Source of the DNA: JAKEGN01 sp964465665
Lineage (GTDB): Bacteria > Pseudomonadota > Gammaproteobacteria > Steroidobacterales > Woeseiaceae
DNA length: 26,576 nucleotides
Assembly: GCA_964465665.1 (NCBI GenBank)
Contig: CAYXKM010000059.1
Coordinates: 1-26,576, forward strand
Direction: 5' to 3'
Below, piece after piece: positions 15,222-23,310 of the stretch. A program made the position numbers and the translations under genes. The notes under the pieces are model-generated. The model was not told the origin of the DNA. It made no database searches and worked only from the letters and a program-made list of their open reading frames with translations. Each line of letters starts with the position of its first letter. Within the stretch, counting starts at the first letter, position 1.

Positions 15222-16837
15222 GAGAACGCTGCTCCGGGACTGACATGCGGCGGATCATTGAATGTGTGGTATGGCGCCGGCGATGGCACGGTCCACTCCA
15301 GCCCTTTCGGGTTCTCCCATACGGCGGCGCTCGCCCTGGCGCCCTGCCCTCTGACGCATTGCACGACGACGTAAATGAACAGCAGCTGGGAAAGCCCGAA
15401 GCCGATGGCGCCGATGCTGGCGATGGAGTTGAAATCGGCAAATTGCGTCGAGTAATCCGGGATACGACGCGGCATGCCGGCGAGGCCGAGGAAGTGCATC
15501 GGGAAGAAGGTGACGTTGACAAAGATGGTGGACAGCCAGAAATGCACTTGCCCAAGCCGTTCGTTGTACATGCGGCCGGTCCATTTCGGCAGCCAGTAAT
15601 AGACCGCGGCCATGATGCCGAAGATCGAGCCCGGCACCAGCACATAGTGAAAGTGGGCCACGACGAAGTACGAGTCGTGATACTGGATGTCCGACGAGAC
15701 CACGGCAAGCATGAGACCGGAAAATCCGCCTATGGTGAACAGGAACAGGAAGGCGAGGGAAAACAACATCGGTGTTTCGAATGTCATCGCGCCTTTCCAC
15801 ATCGTTGCCGTCCAGTTGAACACCTTTACGCCCGTCGGCACGGCAATGAGCATGGTGGCGAACATGAAAAACAGCTGGCCCGTCAGCGGCATTCCCACGG
15901 TAAACATGTGATGTGCCCACACTATGAACGAGAGGAACGCGATACTCGATGCGGCATACACCATGGAGTCGTGCCCGAACAACGGTTTGCGGGCAAAGGT
16001 CGGAATGATCTCCGACACGACGCCGAACGCAGGCAGGATCATGATGTAGACCTCGGGATGGCCGAAGAACCAGAAGATGTGCTGGAACATCACGGGATCG
16101 CCGCCGCCGGCAGCTAGGAAAAAGCTGGTGCCGAAAAACTGGTCCGTCAGCAGCATCGTCACCGCACCGGCAAGTACCGGCATGACCGCAATCAGCAGAT
16201 AGGCCGTGATCAGCCAGGTCCAGACGAACATGGGCATTTTTAGCAGCGACATGTCGGGAGTGCGCATGTTGATGATGGTCACTATGACGTTGATAGCGCC
16301 CATGATCGATGACAGTCCCATAAGATGCACGGAGAAAATCAGGTATGGAAAGGCGTCGCCGGTCTGCAGTACCAGCGGCGGGTACATCGTCCAGCCGCCG
16401 GCCGGTGCGCCGCCCGGCATCAAAAGTGTCGAGAGCAGAATGCTGAACGCAACCGGAAGTATCCAGAATGACCAGTTGTTCATGCGCGGCAGAGCCATGT
16501 CCGGCGCTCCGATCATCATCGGAATCATCCAGTTTGCAAGTCCGACGAAGGCAGGCATGACGGCACCGAAGACCATGATGAGTGCGTGCATCGTGGTCAT
16601 CTGGTTGAACACGTTCGGTGCGATAAACTGAAGCCCTGGCGTAAACAGTTCAGAGCGAATGATCAGCGCCATCAAACCGCCGATGAAGAACATCGCGCAA
16701 CTGAACACCAGGTACATCGTGCCGATGTCCTTGTGATTCGTCGCGTACAACCAGCGCTTCAGGCCTTTGACGGGCCCGTGATGATCGCGGTCCTGTCCGT
16801 GGTCGTGTCCGTGAGTATCTGTTACCGCACTACCCAT
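15218..16837 (-). CDS. coxA: Cytochrome c oxidase subunit I (aa3, A1 type)
   Basis: Catalytic subunit reducing oxygen to water and pumping protons. The 539-residue protein carries the heme a ligand His84 (second ligand His397), the heme a3 ligand His395, and the CuB ligands His260 and the pair His309-His310. Tyr264 of GHPEVY is the cross-linked Tyr, and Glu262 is the D-channel glutamate that defines type A1. The D-channel entry in NHKDIGTMY, Asn120/Asn121 and the K-channel Lys338 are also present. The N-terminus has an unusual His/Asp-rich tail (five His in residues 9-20). GGAG lies nine bases before the ATG. It follows coxB by 57 bases and is coupled to the small gene at its end. Confidence 0.98.
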   Translation of the reverse strand: MGSAVTDTHGHDHGQDRDHHGPVKGLKRWLYATNHKDIGTMYLVFSCAMFFIGGLMALIIRSELFTPGLQFIAPNVFNQMTTMHALIMVFGAVMPAFVGLANWMIPMMIGAPDMALPRMNNWSFWILPVAFSILLSTLLMPGGAPAGGWTMYPPLVLQTGDAFPYLIFSVHLMGLSSIMGAINVIVTIINMRTPDMSLLKMPMFVWTWLITAYLLIAVMPVLAGAVTMLLTDQFFGTSFFLAAGGGDPVMFQHIFWFFGHPEVYIMILPAFGVVSEIIPTFARKPLFGHDSMVYAASSIAFLSFIVWAHHMFTVGMPLTGQLFFMFATMLIAVPTGVKVFNWTATMWKGAMTFETPMLFSLAFLFLFTIGGFSGLMLAVVSSDIQYHDSYFVVAHFHYVLVPGSIFGIMAAVYYWLPKWTGRMYNERLGQVHFWLSTIFVNVTFFPMHFLGLAGMPRRIPDYSTQFADFNSIASIGAIGFGLSQLLFIYVVVQCVRGQGARASAAVWENPKGLEWTVPSPAPYHTFNDPPHVSPGAAFS

Positions 16838-16894
16838 TTTCCGATTCTCCGTAAGCAGATCACGCCGTTACCGGGTGTCCGCCAGGTGCTGAAA

Positions 16895-17701
16895 TCAATT
16901 TGCCGATGCGAGTCCGGCAGCTGCGTTCTTCTGTGTGTCCAGCCAGGACTGATATGCCTCCGGCTCAACTACCTCGACGACTACCGGCATGTAACCGTGA
17001 TCCATGCCGCACAATTCCGCGCACTGGCCGCGAAACACGCCGGTCTCGGTTGCACGGAAGAAAGTCTCGTTGATGAAACCCGGCACCGCGTCTTTCTTGA
17101 TGGCCAGATCCGGTACCCACCAGGAATGGATGACGTCGTTCGAGGTCAGCAGAATCCTGACCTTGGCGCCTTTCGGCACGACCAGCGGCTTGTCGACGTC
17201 GAGCAGGTAATTCTCAACTTCGAACGGGTCGATCCCCGACTTCTTGCGTCTCGCATCGGCGCTTGCTCGCGCCAGCGTGCTGTAAAAAGCGATGTCTTCC
17301 GCCTGATAGGCGTAATGCCACTTCCACTGATAGCCGGTGACGACAACTGTCATGTCGGGTTTGCGGCCATCCTCCAGCTTGATCAGGGTCTCCGCAGCGG
17401 GCACCGCCATCAACAAAAGAATGATGATCGGGATGATGGTCCAGATGACCTCGGCGGTCATGCTATGGGAAAACTTCGCGGGCTCGACTCCCCGCGACTT
17501 GCGGTGGCGGACGAGCGACCAGATCATCGCGCCGAAAACAACAAGGGCGATTGCGCAACACCAGTAGAAGACCAGCATGTGCAGGTCGTAGGTTTCGGCG
17601 CTGAGCTCGGTCACGCCGCGCGGCATGTTGATCGCCCAATCAGCCCTGGCACTGCCGGCAGCAAGCACTCCGGCGGCGCTAAGACAGGTTCTTCGAATCA
17701 T
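16895..17701 (-). CDS. coxB: Cytochrome c oxidase subunit II
   Basis: Receives electrons from cytochrome c through the binuclear CuA centre. The 268-residue protein has a signal sequence (about 1-20), two helices (near 42-64 and 82-104), and the aromatic GYQWKWHY electron-entry region near 125. The full CuA ligand set is His192 (in VIHSWWVP), Cys227, Cys231, His235 and Met238, in CAELCGMDHGYM. There is no fused cytochrome c domain, so it is the plain aa3 form. AGGGTG lies before the ATG at 17701. It is the first gene of the oxidase operon, and its upstream region holds a 15-bp palindrome. Confidence 0.97.
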   Translation of the reverse strand: MIRRTCLSAAGVLAAGSARADWAINMPRGVTELSAETYDLHMLVFYWCCAIALVVFGAMIWSLVRHRKSRGVEPAKFSHSMTAEVIWTIIPIIILLLMAVPAAETLIKLEDGRKPDMTVVVTGYQWKWHYAYQAEDIAFYSTLARASADARRKKSGIDPFEVENYLLDVDKPLVVPKGAKVRILLTSNDVIHSWWVPDLAIKKDAVPGFINETFFRATETGVFRGQCAELCGMDHGYMPVVVEVVEPEAYQSWLDTQKNAAAGLASAN

Positions 17702-17721
17702 TGATTATTCACCCTGCGGTT

Positions 17722-17736
17722 CAATGCGCCGCATTG
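17722..17736. promoter_or_regulatory. 15-bp palindrome, possible operator before coxB
   Basis: CAATGCG and CGCATTG are exact inverted arms separated by one base, ending about 20 bases upstream of the coxB ATG. A one-base centre cannot form an RNA loop without fraying, so a dimeric DNA-binding regulator is the more natural reading. I recognise no named consensus. Confidence 0.35.
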
Positions 17737-17980
17737 CAGTATTTTCCCAACCGACCGTTTCCACCGGCAATATGTACTCGACGCAGTATCGTCGACCGCT
17801 TCGAGAGCGACCACTGCCGTGCTACGGCCGTCAGGGCTGAAGCGACAGAATACTCCGGGGTGGCAGTCAGGCCTCGGGGGCCACCGATAAGGGGGTGCCG
17901 GCCAAAAAAGCCTGCGAAGTGTACTGAAAGCGTGCCGGCCATGCAAACCGTACGGAACCCGTCATCTGTCGAAAAGGTGT

Positions 17981-18030
17981 TATAAAACCGTGGCTTAGTG
18001 TAAAGCCGGCGGTGGGCAGAACGGCCACGG
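17981..18030 (-). terminator. Probable bioC terminator
   Basis: Read on the minus strand, a 7-bp stem (CCGTGGC at 18024-18030 with GCCACGG at 17988-17994) starts three bases after the bioC stop, encloses a 29-base loop, and is followed by TTTTATA. The loop is large for an intrinsic terminator, so it may be weak or leave some read-through into the coxB leader. Confidence 0.4.
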
Positions 18031-18033
18031 CGA

Positions 18034-18906
18034 TCAGCTGCGGCGGCGGCCGATGTCGCTTGCGGCAACGCGGATCTCGCCCGGCCCGACAACCGGTCCG
18101 CTGCTCCAGGCATGTCCGTAAACGAGTTCCAGGGTAATGTTCAACGGTTGCCCGGCAGCTCTCGCCGCCAGTTGTTCGCGAAATTCGCGGAAGTGCGCTT
18201 TGCCGGCCAGAGTGTGGTCTCGCTGTTGCAGGCTGTTACCGGCGCCCGTCCGGCGCAAATCGCCGAACAGCCTGTCGGCACCGGGGTACTGCAACGACAG
18301 TACGTCGACATCCAGCACCGGATCACGAAGACCGCTACGCACCAGGCTGTCGCCAACGTCATGCATGTCCGGAAAACTGCGAACACGGCTCGTGGCCATG
18401 GCCGCTCCCCACGCGTCGCGGATCTCGCGAAAGCTGTCCGGTCCAAGGGTAGAGAATATGAACAGGCCGCCCTTGCGCAGCACCCGCGCAATTCCGGCGA
18501 AACATCCTGGTAGATCGTCGACCCATGGCAACAGCAGGTTTGCATACACGAGGTCTATGCTTCCGCTGGCGAAAGGCAGACTTTCGGCCTCCGCCTGCAC
18601 CACCGGGCTGCGAGCAAACCAGGATAGTCTGCGCCGCGACAACCTGAGCATTTCAATAGAGCTGTCGACGCCGATCACCAGTGCTCCGCGAAACCTTTTC
18701 ATCAGCGGCCTGCGATCACGGCCGGCTGCCGAGCCGAGATCGACAATGCGTGCGACTTCGATCTGCACTGGTGACAGGCGTTCGGCGAGCCCAAGTGCCG
18801 TGTGCCGATGAACGAAATCCGCCTGATCAAACTTGGCCGCAGCGCGATCGAAGCGGCGCTGCACATCGCGGCGTCTCAACGCGCCAGGGTTTTCGTTCAT
18901 GGTCAT
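18034..18906 (-). CDS. bioC: Malonyl-ACP O-methyltransferase (biotin synthesis), likely BioC
   Basis: BioC methylates malonyl-ACP so that fatty-acid enzymes can build the pimeloyl chain of biotin. The 290-residue protein is a class I SAM methyltransferase with RRRDVQRRFDRAAAKFD near the N-terminus, motif I at 54-62, the acidic Asp81 after beta-2, and LVYANLLLPWVDD near 119. The later GDSLVRSGLRDP and LFGDLRRTGAGNS stretches and the final LELVYGHAWSS are typical of BioC. Motif I reads DLGSAAG rather than the usual GxGTG form, a mild oddity. Either ATG, 18906 or 18900, could start it; the long frame to 19266 overlaps comF and is not real. No other bio gene is adjacent, so a general methyltransferase role is possible but less likely. 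Confidence 0.85.
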   Translation of the reverse strand: MTMNENPGALRRRDVQRRFDRAAAKFDQADFVHRHTALGLAERLSPVQIEVARIVDLGSAAGRDRRPLMKRFRGALVIGVDSSIEMLRLSRRRLSWFARSPVVQAEAESLPFASGSIDLVYANLLLPWVDDLPGCFAGIARVLRKGGLFIFSTLGPDSFREIRDAWGAAMATSRVRSFPDMHDVGDSLVRSGLRDPVLDVDVLSLQYPGADRLFGDLRRTGAGNSLQQRDHTLAGKAHFREFREQLAARAAGQPLNITLELVYGHAWSSGPVVGPGEIRVAASDIGRRRS

Positions 18907-19023
18907 TCCATAACAGGCAGCGACAAAGCATATGACGATTCCCGTAGTGTCGCGAGAAAATTGCGGCAAGTCGCCGACTTTTGACAACGGCATGCGGCAC
19001 GTCCCGGGCGCCACAATCACCGC

Positions 19024-19743
19024 ATGAATATTCGAACGGCGAGTGACATCCTGCGACTCGGCCTGTCGTCTGCCCGGCAAGCGCTGCTGCCGGACTGCTG
19101 CGTACTGTGCAATCTTAGCCTGCGCAATGACTTGATTTGCCGGCGCTGTCACGATCTGCTGCCGGTGTCGGGGCCGGGATGCGAACGCTGCGCCGCGGCT
19201 TTCGCGGCGGCGCAGGCGCCGGGCGTATATTGCGCAGACTGCCAGGCGGATCCGCCGGCGTTTCACAAAACTGCGGCGGCCCTGAAGTATGCATTCCCCG
19301 TGGACAGTGCGCTAAAGGCGTACAAATTCAATGCGCAGCTTCATTACGCACCGGCCTTCGCATCCTTGTTGCTGCCCATCCTGGAACACGAGTTCGCCGA
19401 TGCCGACGCGTTGCTTCCGGTTCCACTCCATCGCTGGCGCCACGCCGAACGCGGTTTCAATCAGGCTGCGGAGATTGCTGGAATTCTGGCTCGTTCGAGC
19501 AGATTGCCGATGCTCCGGACAGTGCGGCGTATTCGTGCAACGCCTTCTCAGTCCGGGCTGGATGCGGCAGCGAGACGCCGGAATCTCAAAGGCGCGTTCG
19601 CACTGAGGTCACAGTTGCGCTGTCGCCGGCCGGTAATCGTGGACGACGTCATGACCACCGGCGAAACCTGCCGGCAGATCTCACGGCTGCTCATCGAAGC
19701 AGGCGCCGAGTCGGTCGGCGTCCTGGTCGTCGCCCGCGCGTAA
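19024..19743 (+). CDS. comF: ComF family phosphoribosyltransferase-like protein
   Basis: ComF/GntX proteins are needed for DNA uptake or use in several bacteria; the biochemical role is not settled. The 239-residue protein has an N-terminal zinc-ribbon-like region with paired Cys (25/26, 29, 39, 42, 53, 56, 70, 73) and a C-terminal PRTase domain with LPVPLHRWRHAERGFNQA (near 135) and the PRPP-binding VIVDDVMTTGET (204-215). Length and layout are normal. It diverges from bioC across 117 bases and converges on ubiA. TTGACA at 18981-18986 is a perfect -35, but I see no matching -10. Confidence 0.93.
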   Translation: MNIRTASDILRLGLSSARQALLPDCCVLCNLSLRNDLICRRCHDLLPVSGPGCERCAAAFAAAQAPGVYCADCQADPPAFHKTAAALKYAFPVDSALKAYKFNAQLHYAPAFASLLLPILEHEFADADALLPVPLHRWRHAERGFNQAAEIAGILARSSRLPMLRTVRRIRATPSQSGLDAAARRRNLKGAFALRSQLRCRRPVIVDDVMTTGETCRQISRLLIEAGAESVGVLVVARA

Positions 19744-19776
19744 AGCATCGCTTACTACTGGCTCGTGTTTGCTGAC

Positions 19777-19817
19777 ACCAGGCCGGCATACCCTTTGAGC
19801 GAAAAGGGCACGCTGGT
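19777..19817. terminator. Hairpin between convergent comF and ubiA
   Basis: ACCAG (19777-19781) can pair with CTGGT (19813-19817), and inside it CCCTTT (19791-19796) with AAAGGG (19803-19808) around a 6-base loop. It sits in the 99-base gap between two gene 3' ends and could end transcripts from both sides. No T-tract follows on either strand, so this is tentative. Confidence 0.35.
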
Positions 19818-19842
19818 ACGGCGTCGCCATGTCAGGGCGATG

Positions 19843-20766
19843 TCAGGCAGTACTGAAGGTGTAGTGCAGCACGATGCCAAGGAAGACCACCATGCCGATA
19901 TGGTGATTGTGCAAAAAAGCGCGAAAGCACCCGGCGGGCTGTCGGTCGCGCGCGAGCCACTGGTGATAAGCCATCAGGATCGCGGCAAGCGCGATGGATG
20001 CGTAGTACCATCTGCCGAGCATAGCCATATTGCCGATAAGCATCAGCGCCATCAGCATCAGCAGTTGCAGGCCGCCAATGATGAACAGGTCGGCGTCGCC
20101 AAAGAGGATCGCGGTTGATTTCACTCCGACCTTGAGATCATCACTCCGATCGACCATGGCGTAAAAAGTATCGTAGATGACGGCCCAGATCAGTGCCGCG
20201 CCGAATACGAGCCAGGCGAGCTGGGATGTGGTTCCCGTCTGCGCGGCGAATGCCATCGGCACGGCCCAGCCGAATGCCGCGCCAAGCACGAACTGCGGCA
20301 CGGATACTAATCGTTTGATGAACGGGTAAATGACAGTCAGCGCCGCAGCAATTATCGCCAGCAGCCGGGCCGGGGGATTCAACATCGCAGCGAGACCGAT
20401 CGCAACCAGTGCGAGGGCCACGAACAGCGTAAGGGCCTCCATCGGTGCAACGGCGCCGGATGCAATCGGCCGGGTTCTCGTTCTCTCGACGTAAGGATCG
20501 AAGTTGCGGTCGGCAAAATCGTTCAGCACGCAACCGGCGGAGCGCATGACGATGACGCCGAGCACAAACACGATAAAGAGCCCGCCGTCCGGGTGGCCCT
20601 CGCCGGCCAGCCACAACGCCCACAAAGTCGGCCACAACAAAAGCAGGATGCCGACTGGTTTGTCGAGGCGCATCAGCTGCAGGTAATTTCTCAGCTGATT
20701 GACGATGCCGGGCGACAGCCGCATTGCGGTACTTCTGATTTTGCTGCCTTGATTCGTCATCGACAT
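19843..20766 (-). CDS. ubiA: 4-hydroxybenzoate octaprenyltransferase
   Basis: Joins a polyprenyl chain to 4-hydroxybenzoate in the inner membrane, an early step of ubiquinone synthesis. The 307-residue protein shows YLQLMRLDKPVGILLLLWPT at 28-47. It has both Asp-rich catalytic motifs, NDFADRNFD (82-90) and YDTFYAMVDRSDD (198-210), within about nine helices. Homologues are about 290 residues, so the true start may be the ATG at 20724 (MRLSPG); the first ATG at 20766 has no better ribosome site. It follows recG by 27 bases on the same strand. The ubiC lyase is not adjacent. Confidence 0.96.
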   Translation of the reverse strand: MSMTNQGSKIRSTAMRLSPGIVNQLRNYLQLMRLDKPVGILLLLWPTLWALWLAGEGHPDGGLFIVFVLGVIVMRSAGCVLNDFADRNFDPYVERTRTRPIASGAVAPMEALTLFVALALVAIGLAAMLNPPARLLAIIAAALTVIYPFIKRLVSVPQFVLGAAFGWAVPMAFAAQTGTTSQLAWLVFGAALIWAVIYDTFYAMVDRSDDLKVGVKSTAILFGDADLFIIGGLQLLMLMALMLIGNMAMLGRWYYASIALAAILMAYHQWLARDRQPAGCFRAFLHNHHIGMVVFLGIVLHYTFSTA

Positions 20767-20793
20767 ACGTTCTACCGTTCGCGCCGCCCGGAA

Positions 20794-22875
20794 TCAAACT
20801 TTGCCGTACTGTCCGGCATCGCCGGTCCAGCGACGAACGATAGCCGCCGCAGACTGCGGCGAACTGCGGGATATGCTTTCGGCGGCCCTCTGCACTCCGG
20901 GCATCAGGTGCGCGTCCCGCAAAAGATCGGCCACCCGGTACTGCGGGAGACCTGTCTGTCGCGTACCGAGCAACTCGCCGGGCCCCCTGAGCTCCAGGTC
21001 GCGCTGCGCCACGACGAAGCCGTCGTTACTGTCGCGCAAGACCGCGAGGCGGCTTTTCGCAAGCTGCCCGAGTGGCTGCCGGTACAACAGTACGCAGTGA
21101 CTTTGCGCGGCGCCGCGCCCGACTCTGCCGCGCAACTGGTGCAGTTGTGACAGACCCATGCGTTCGGCGTTCTCGACAATCATAAGGCTTGCGTTCGGCA
21201 CATCGACGCCCACTTCGATGACGGTCGTTGCCACCAATACTTCGATGTCACCGTCCTTGAAGCGTCGCATGACCCGGTCCCGATCACCCGAACTCATGCG
21301 TCCGTGCACCAGGCCAATTTCGAGCGACGGCAATGCCTCCCGCAGCATCTCGTAACTGACCTCGGCGGCCTGGTAGTCCAGCACGTCCGATTCCTCGATT
21401 AGCGGACAAACCCAGTAAGCCTGATGACCTTCCTCACAGGCACGCCGGACTCTCGCCACGACCTCGGCACGGCGCGTATCCGGCACTGCGACCGTCTGCA
21501 CGGGCTGCCGCCCCGGCGGCATTTCATCGATAACCGAGGTATCGAGATCCGCGTACGCCGCCATGGCCAGGGTGCGCGGGATCGGTGTAGCGGTCATAAC
21601 CAGCTGGTGTGGCTGGCTGCCCGTTGCCACACCCTTGTTGCGCAACGCCATACGCTGGTGCACGCCGAAGCGGTGTTGCTCGTCGATAACGATCAATGCG
21701 AGGTTGTTGAACCCGACACCTTCCTGAAAAAGCGCGTGCGTGCCGATGATGAGTTGTGCGCTGCCGTTGGCAATCGCTGCCAGTGACCGGTTCCTGTCCG
21801 ATTGCTTCTGGCTGCCGCTCAACCAGGCTAGCGTGATGCCGAGATCGGCAAACCAGCCAGTGAAATTCTGCCAGTGCTGTTCGGCGAGCAGTTCTGTCGG
21901 CGCCATGACCGCGGCCTGCACGCCGCTGGAAATGGCATACAGGCAAGCTATGGCGGCCACGATGGTCTTCCCGGAGCCAACGTCTCCCTGCACGAGCCGC
22001 ATCATCGGGTGTGGTGCGCGCAGGTCCTCTGATATCTCTTTTATTACCCGTTGTTGCGCTTTCGTGAGCCGGAAAGGCAGCCCCACGATGAAAGTCGATA
22101 CGAGCTTGCGGCTGTCGACAAGTGACGGCGCCGATTCTTGCAGCGCTGCGATTCGCAGGTTGCGGAGACTGATGTAATGCGCGAGCAGTTCTTCAAAGGC
22201 AAGCCGCTGCTGACAGGGGTGGCGTCCGGACGCCATGCTGTCCAGGTCCGCATCGGGCGGCGGGCGGTGAAGATAGAGCAGCGCGTCCGCGATCGGCGGC
22301 ATCCTGTGCCGTTCGAGGACATCCTGCGGCAACAATTCCTCGGGTGGCGCGGATTTCATCAACGCCAGCGCCTGTGTCATCAGGTTGCGAAGCCGACCCT
22401 GCTGCACGCCTTCGGTGGCCGGGTACACGGGAGTCAGTGCATTGCTCGTAACCGGCGGCTCTTCGGATCGCAGGATCCGGTACTCGGGATGAACCATTTC
22501 CAGGCCCAGCGCGCCCGGCCGCACATCACCGTAACAGCTTACGTGCACGCCGCTTCGAAACTGCGCCTGCTGCTGCCGCGAAAAATGAAAGAAACGCAAG
22601 GTCAGCTGACCACTGCCATCACCGATGCGCACCAGCAGACTGCGGCGACCTCGAAAGACCGTCTCGGCGAGCAGCACTTCGCCGGTAACCATCGCGCGGA
22701 CGCCAGGGCGCAAGGATCCGAGTCGCGTGAGCCGGGTTCGGTCCTCGTAGCGCAACGGCAGGAGGAACAGCAAATCCTCGACGCGATAGAGCCCGAGTTT
22801 CTGCAGTTTGCCGGCGAGCGCCGGGCCGACGCCCGTGAGCGCAGTCAGGGCATCACCGAGTTGTCTGGCCTGCAC
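20794..22875 (-). CDS. recG: ATP-dependent DNA helicase RecG
   Basis: Branch-migrates and reverses stalled replication forks and Holliday junctions. The 693-residue protein has the N-terminal wedge domain opening LTALTGVGPALAGKLQKLG and LPLRYEDRT (near 40), Walker A GDVGSGKT (near 300), the DEQH box IDEQHRFG (near 400), motif III MTATPIPRTLA, and the C-terminal HQLRGRVGRG (motif VI). Length matches E. coli (693). The start is a GTG at 22875, 15 bases after ridA, chosen because the N-terminus aligns with the family; the ribosome site is weak, suggesting coupling to ridA. Confidence 0.97.
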   Translation of the reverse strand: MQARQLGDALTALTGVGPALAGKLQKLGLYRVEDLLFLLPLRYEDRTRLTRLGSLRPGVRAMVTGEVLLAETVFRGRRSLLVRIGDGSGQLTLRFFHFSRQQQAQFRSGVHVSCYGDVRPGALGLEMVHPEYRILRSEEPPVTSNALTPVYPATEGVQQGRLRNLMTQALALMKSAPPEELLPQDVLERHRMPPIADALLYLHRPPPDADLDSMASGRHPCQQRLAFEELLAHYISLRNLRIAALQESAPSLVDSRKLVSTFIVGLPFRLTKAQQRVIKEISEDLRAPHPMMRLVQGDVGSGKTIVAAIACLYAISSGVQAAVMAPTELLAEQHWQNFTGWFADLGITLAWLSGSQKQSDRNRSLAAIANGSAQLIIGTHALFQEGVGFNNLALIVIDEQHRFGVHQRMALRNKGVATGSQPHQLVMTATPIPRTLAMAAYADLDTSVIDEMPPGRQPVQTVAVPDTRRAEVVARVRRACEEGHQAYWVCPLIEESDVLDYQAAEVSYEMLREALPSLEIGLVHGRMSSGDRDRVMRRFKDGDIEVLVATTVIEVGVDVPNASLMIVENAERMGLSQLHQLRGRVGRGAAQSHCVLLYRQPLGQLAKSRLAVLRDSNDGFVVAQRDLELRGPGELLGTRQTGLPQYRVADLLRDAHLMPGVQRAAESISRSSPQSAAAIVRRWTGDAGQYGKV

Positions 22876-22890
22876 TGCGATCGCGCCGGA

Positions 22891-23271
22891 TCAGAGGACC
22901 AGGATCGCCTCGGCCTCGACGTCGGCGCCTTTGGGTAGTGCCGCAACACCGAGTGCAGCGCGCGCCGGGTACGGTTCGCGGAAAAACTCGCTCATTACTT
23001 TGTTGACAGTCGCGAAATTGCCGAGGTCCGTCAGGTAGACGGTGACCTTGACGATATTGTCGACATCGCCACCCGCTGCTTTCGCAACTGCCTGCAAATT
23101 GCGGAATACCTGTCGCGCCCGGGCCTCGAAGTCGCCCGCGACTATTTGCATGGTTGCCGGATCGAGGGGAATCTGGCCGGAGAGAAAAACCATGCCTCCG
23201 CTGCGTATGGCCTGCGAGTAGGTTCCGATCGCTTTCGGTGCGTGCTCGCTGTGTACCGGGGTCTTGTCCAA
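22891..23271 (-). CDS. ridA: RidA family 2-iminobutanoate/2-iminopropanoate deaminase
   Basis: Hydrolyses reactive enamine/imine intermediates released by PLP enzymes such as threonine dehydratase. The 126-residue protein has IGTYSQAI (15-22), VFLSGQIPLDP (28-38), the conserved NLQAVAKAAG, and PARAALGVAALP, containing the substrate-binding Arg, followed by the Glu of EAEAI. The Cys that often follows this Arg (RSC) is replaced by Ala. The start is TTG at 23271, supported by GGAG about seven bases upstream; there is no ATG in frame near the family N-terminus. It lies between spoT and recG. Confidence 0.94.
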   Translation of the reverse strand: MDKTPVHSEHAPKAIGTYSQAIRSGGMVFLSGQIPLDPATMQIVAGDFEARARQVFRNLQAVAKAAGGDVDNIVKVTVYLTDLGNFATVNKVMSEFFREPYPARAALGVAALPKGADVEAEAILVL

Positions 23272-23310
23272 CTCAGTCTCCGATCTGTTGCCAGTGTTCA
23301 GGCAGACGCT

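Larger units (their letters stand above)
17702..18033. other. Gene-free 332-bp region upstream of coxB
   Basis: This stretch should hold the oxidase promoter and the bioC terminator; an open frame crossing it on the minus strand resembles nothing and runs out of the bioC 3' end in another frame. Visible structure: a palindrome at 17722-17736, a GGTGGC/GCCACC inverted repeat (17859-17864 with 17880-17885), the direct repeat GTGCCGGCC at 17895-17903 and 17932-17940, and a stem with T-tract at 17981-18030. I could not find a convincing spaced -35/-10 pair for coxB. Confidence 0.6.

Noticed and set aside
17721..18113. 130-codon minus-strand open frame between bioC and coxB
   Set aside because: It starts inside bioC in another frame, has no ribosome site or recognisable motif, and covers the expected promoter/terminator region.
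18981..18986. Perfect TTGACA upstream of comF as part of a promoter
   Set aside because: No -10 element lies 16-18 bases downstream (the sequence there is CCCGGG-rich), so I did not list it as a promoter.
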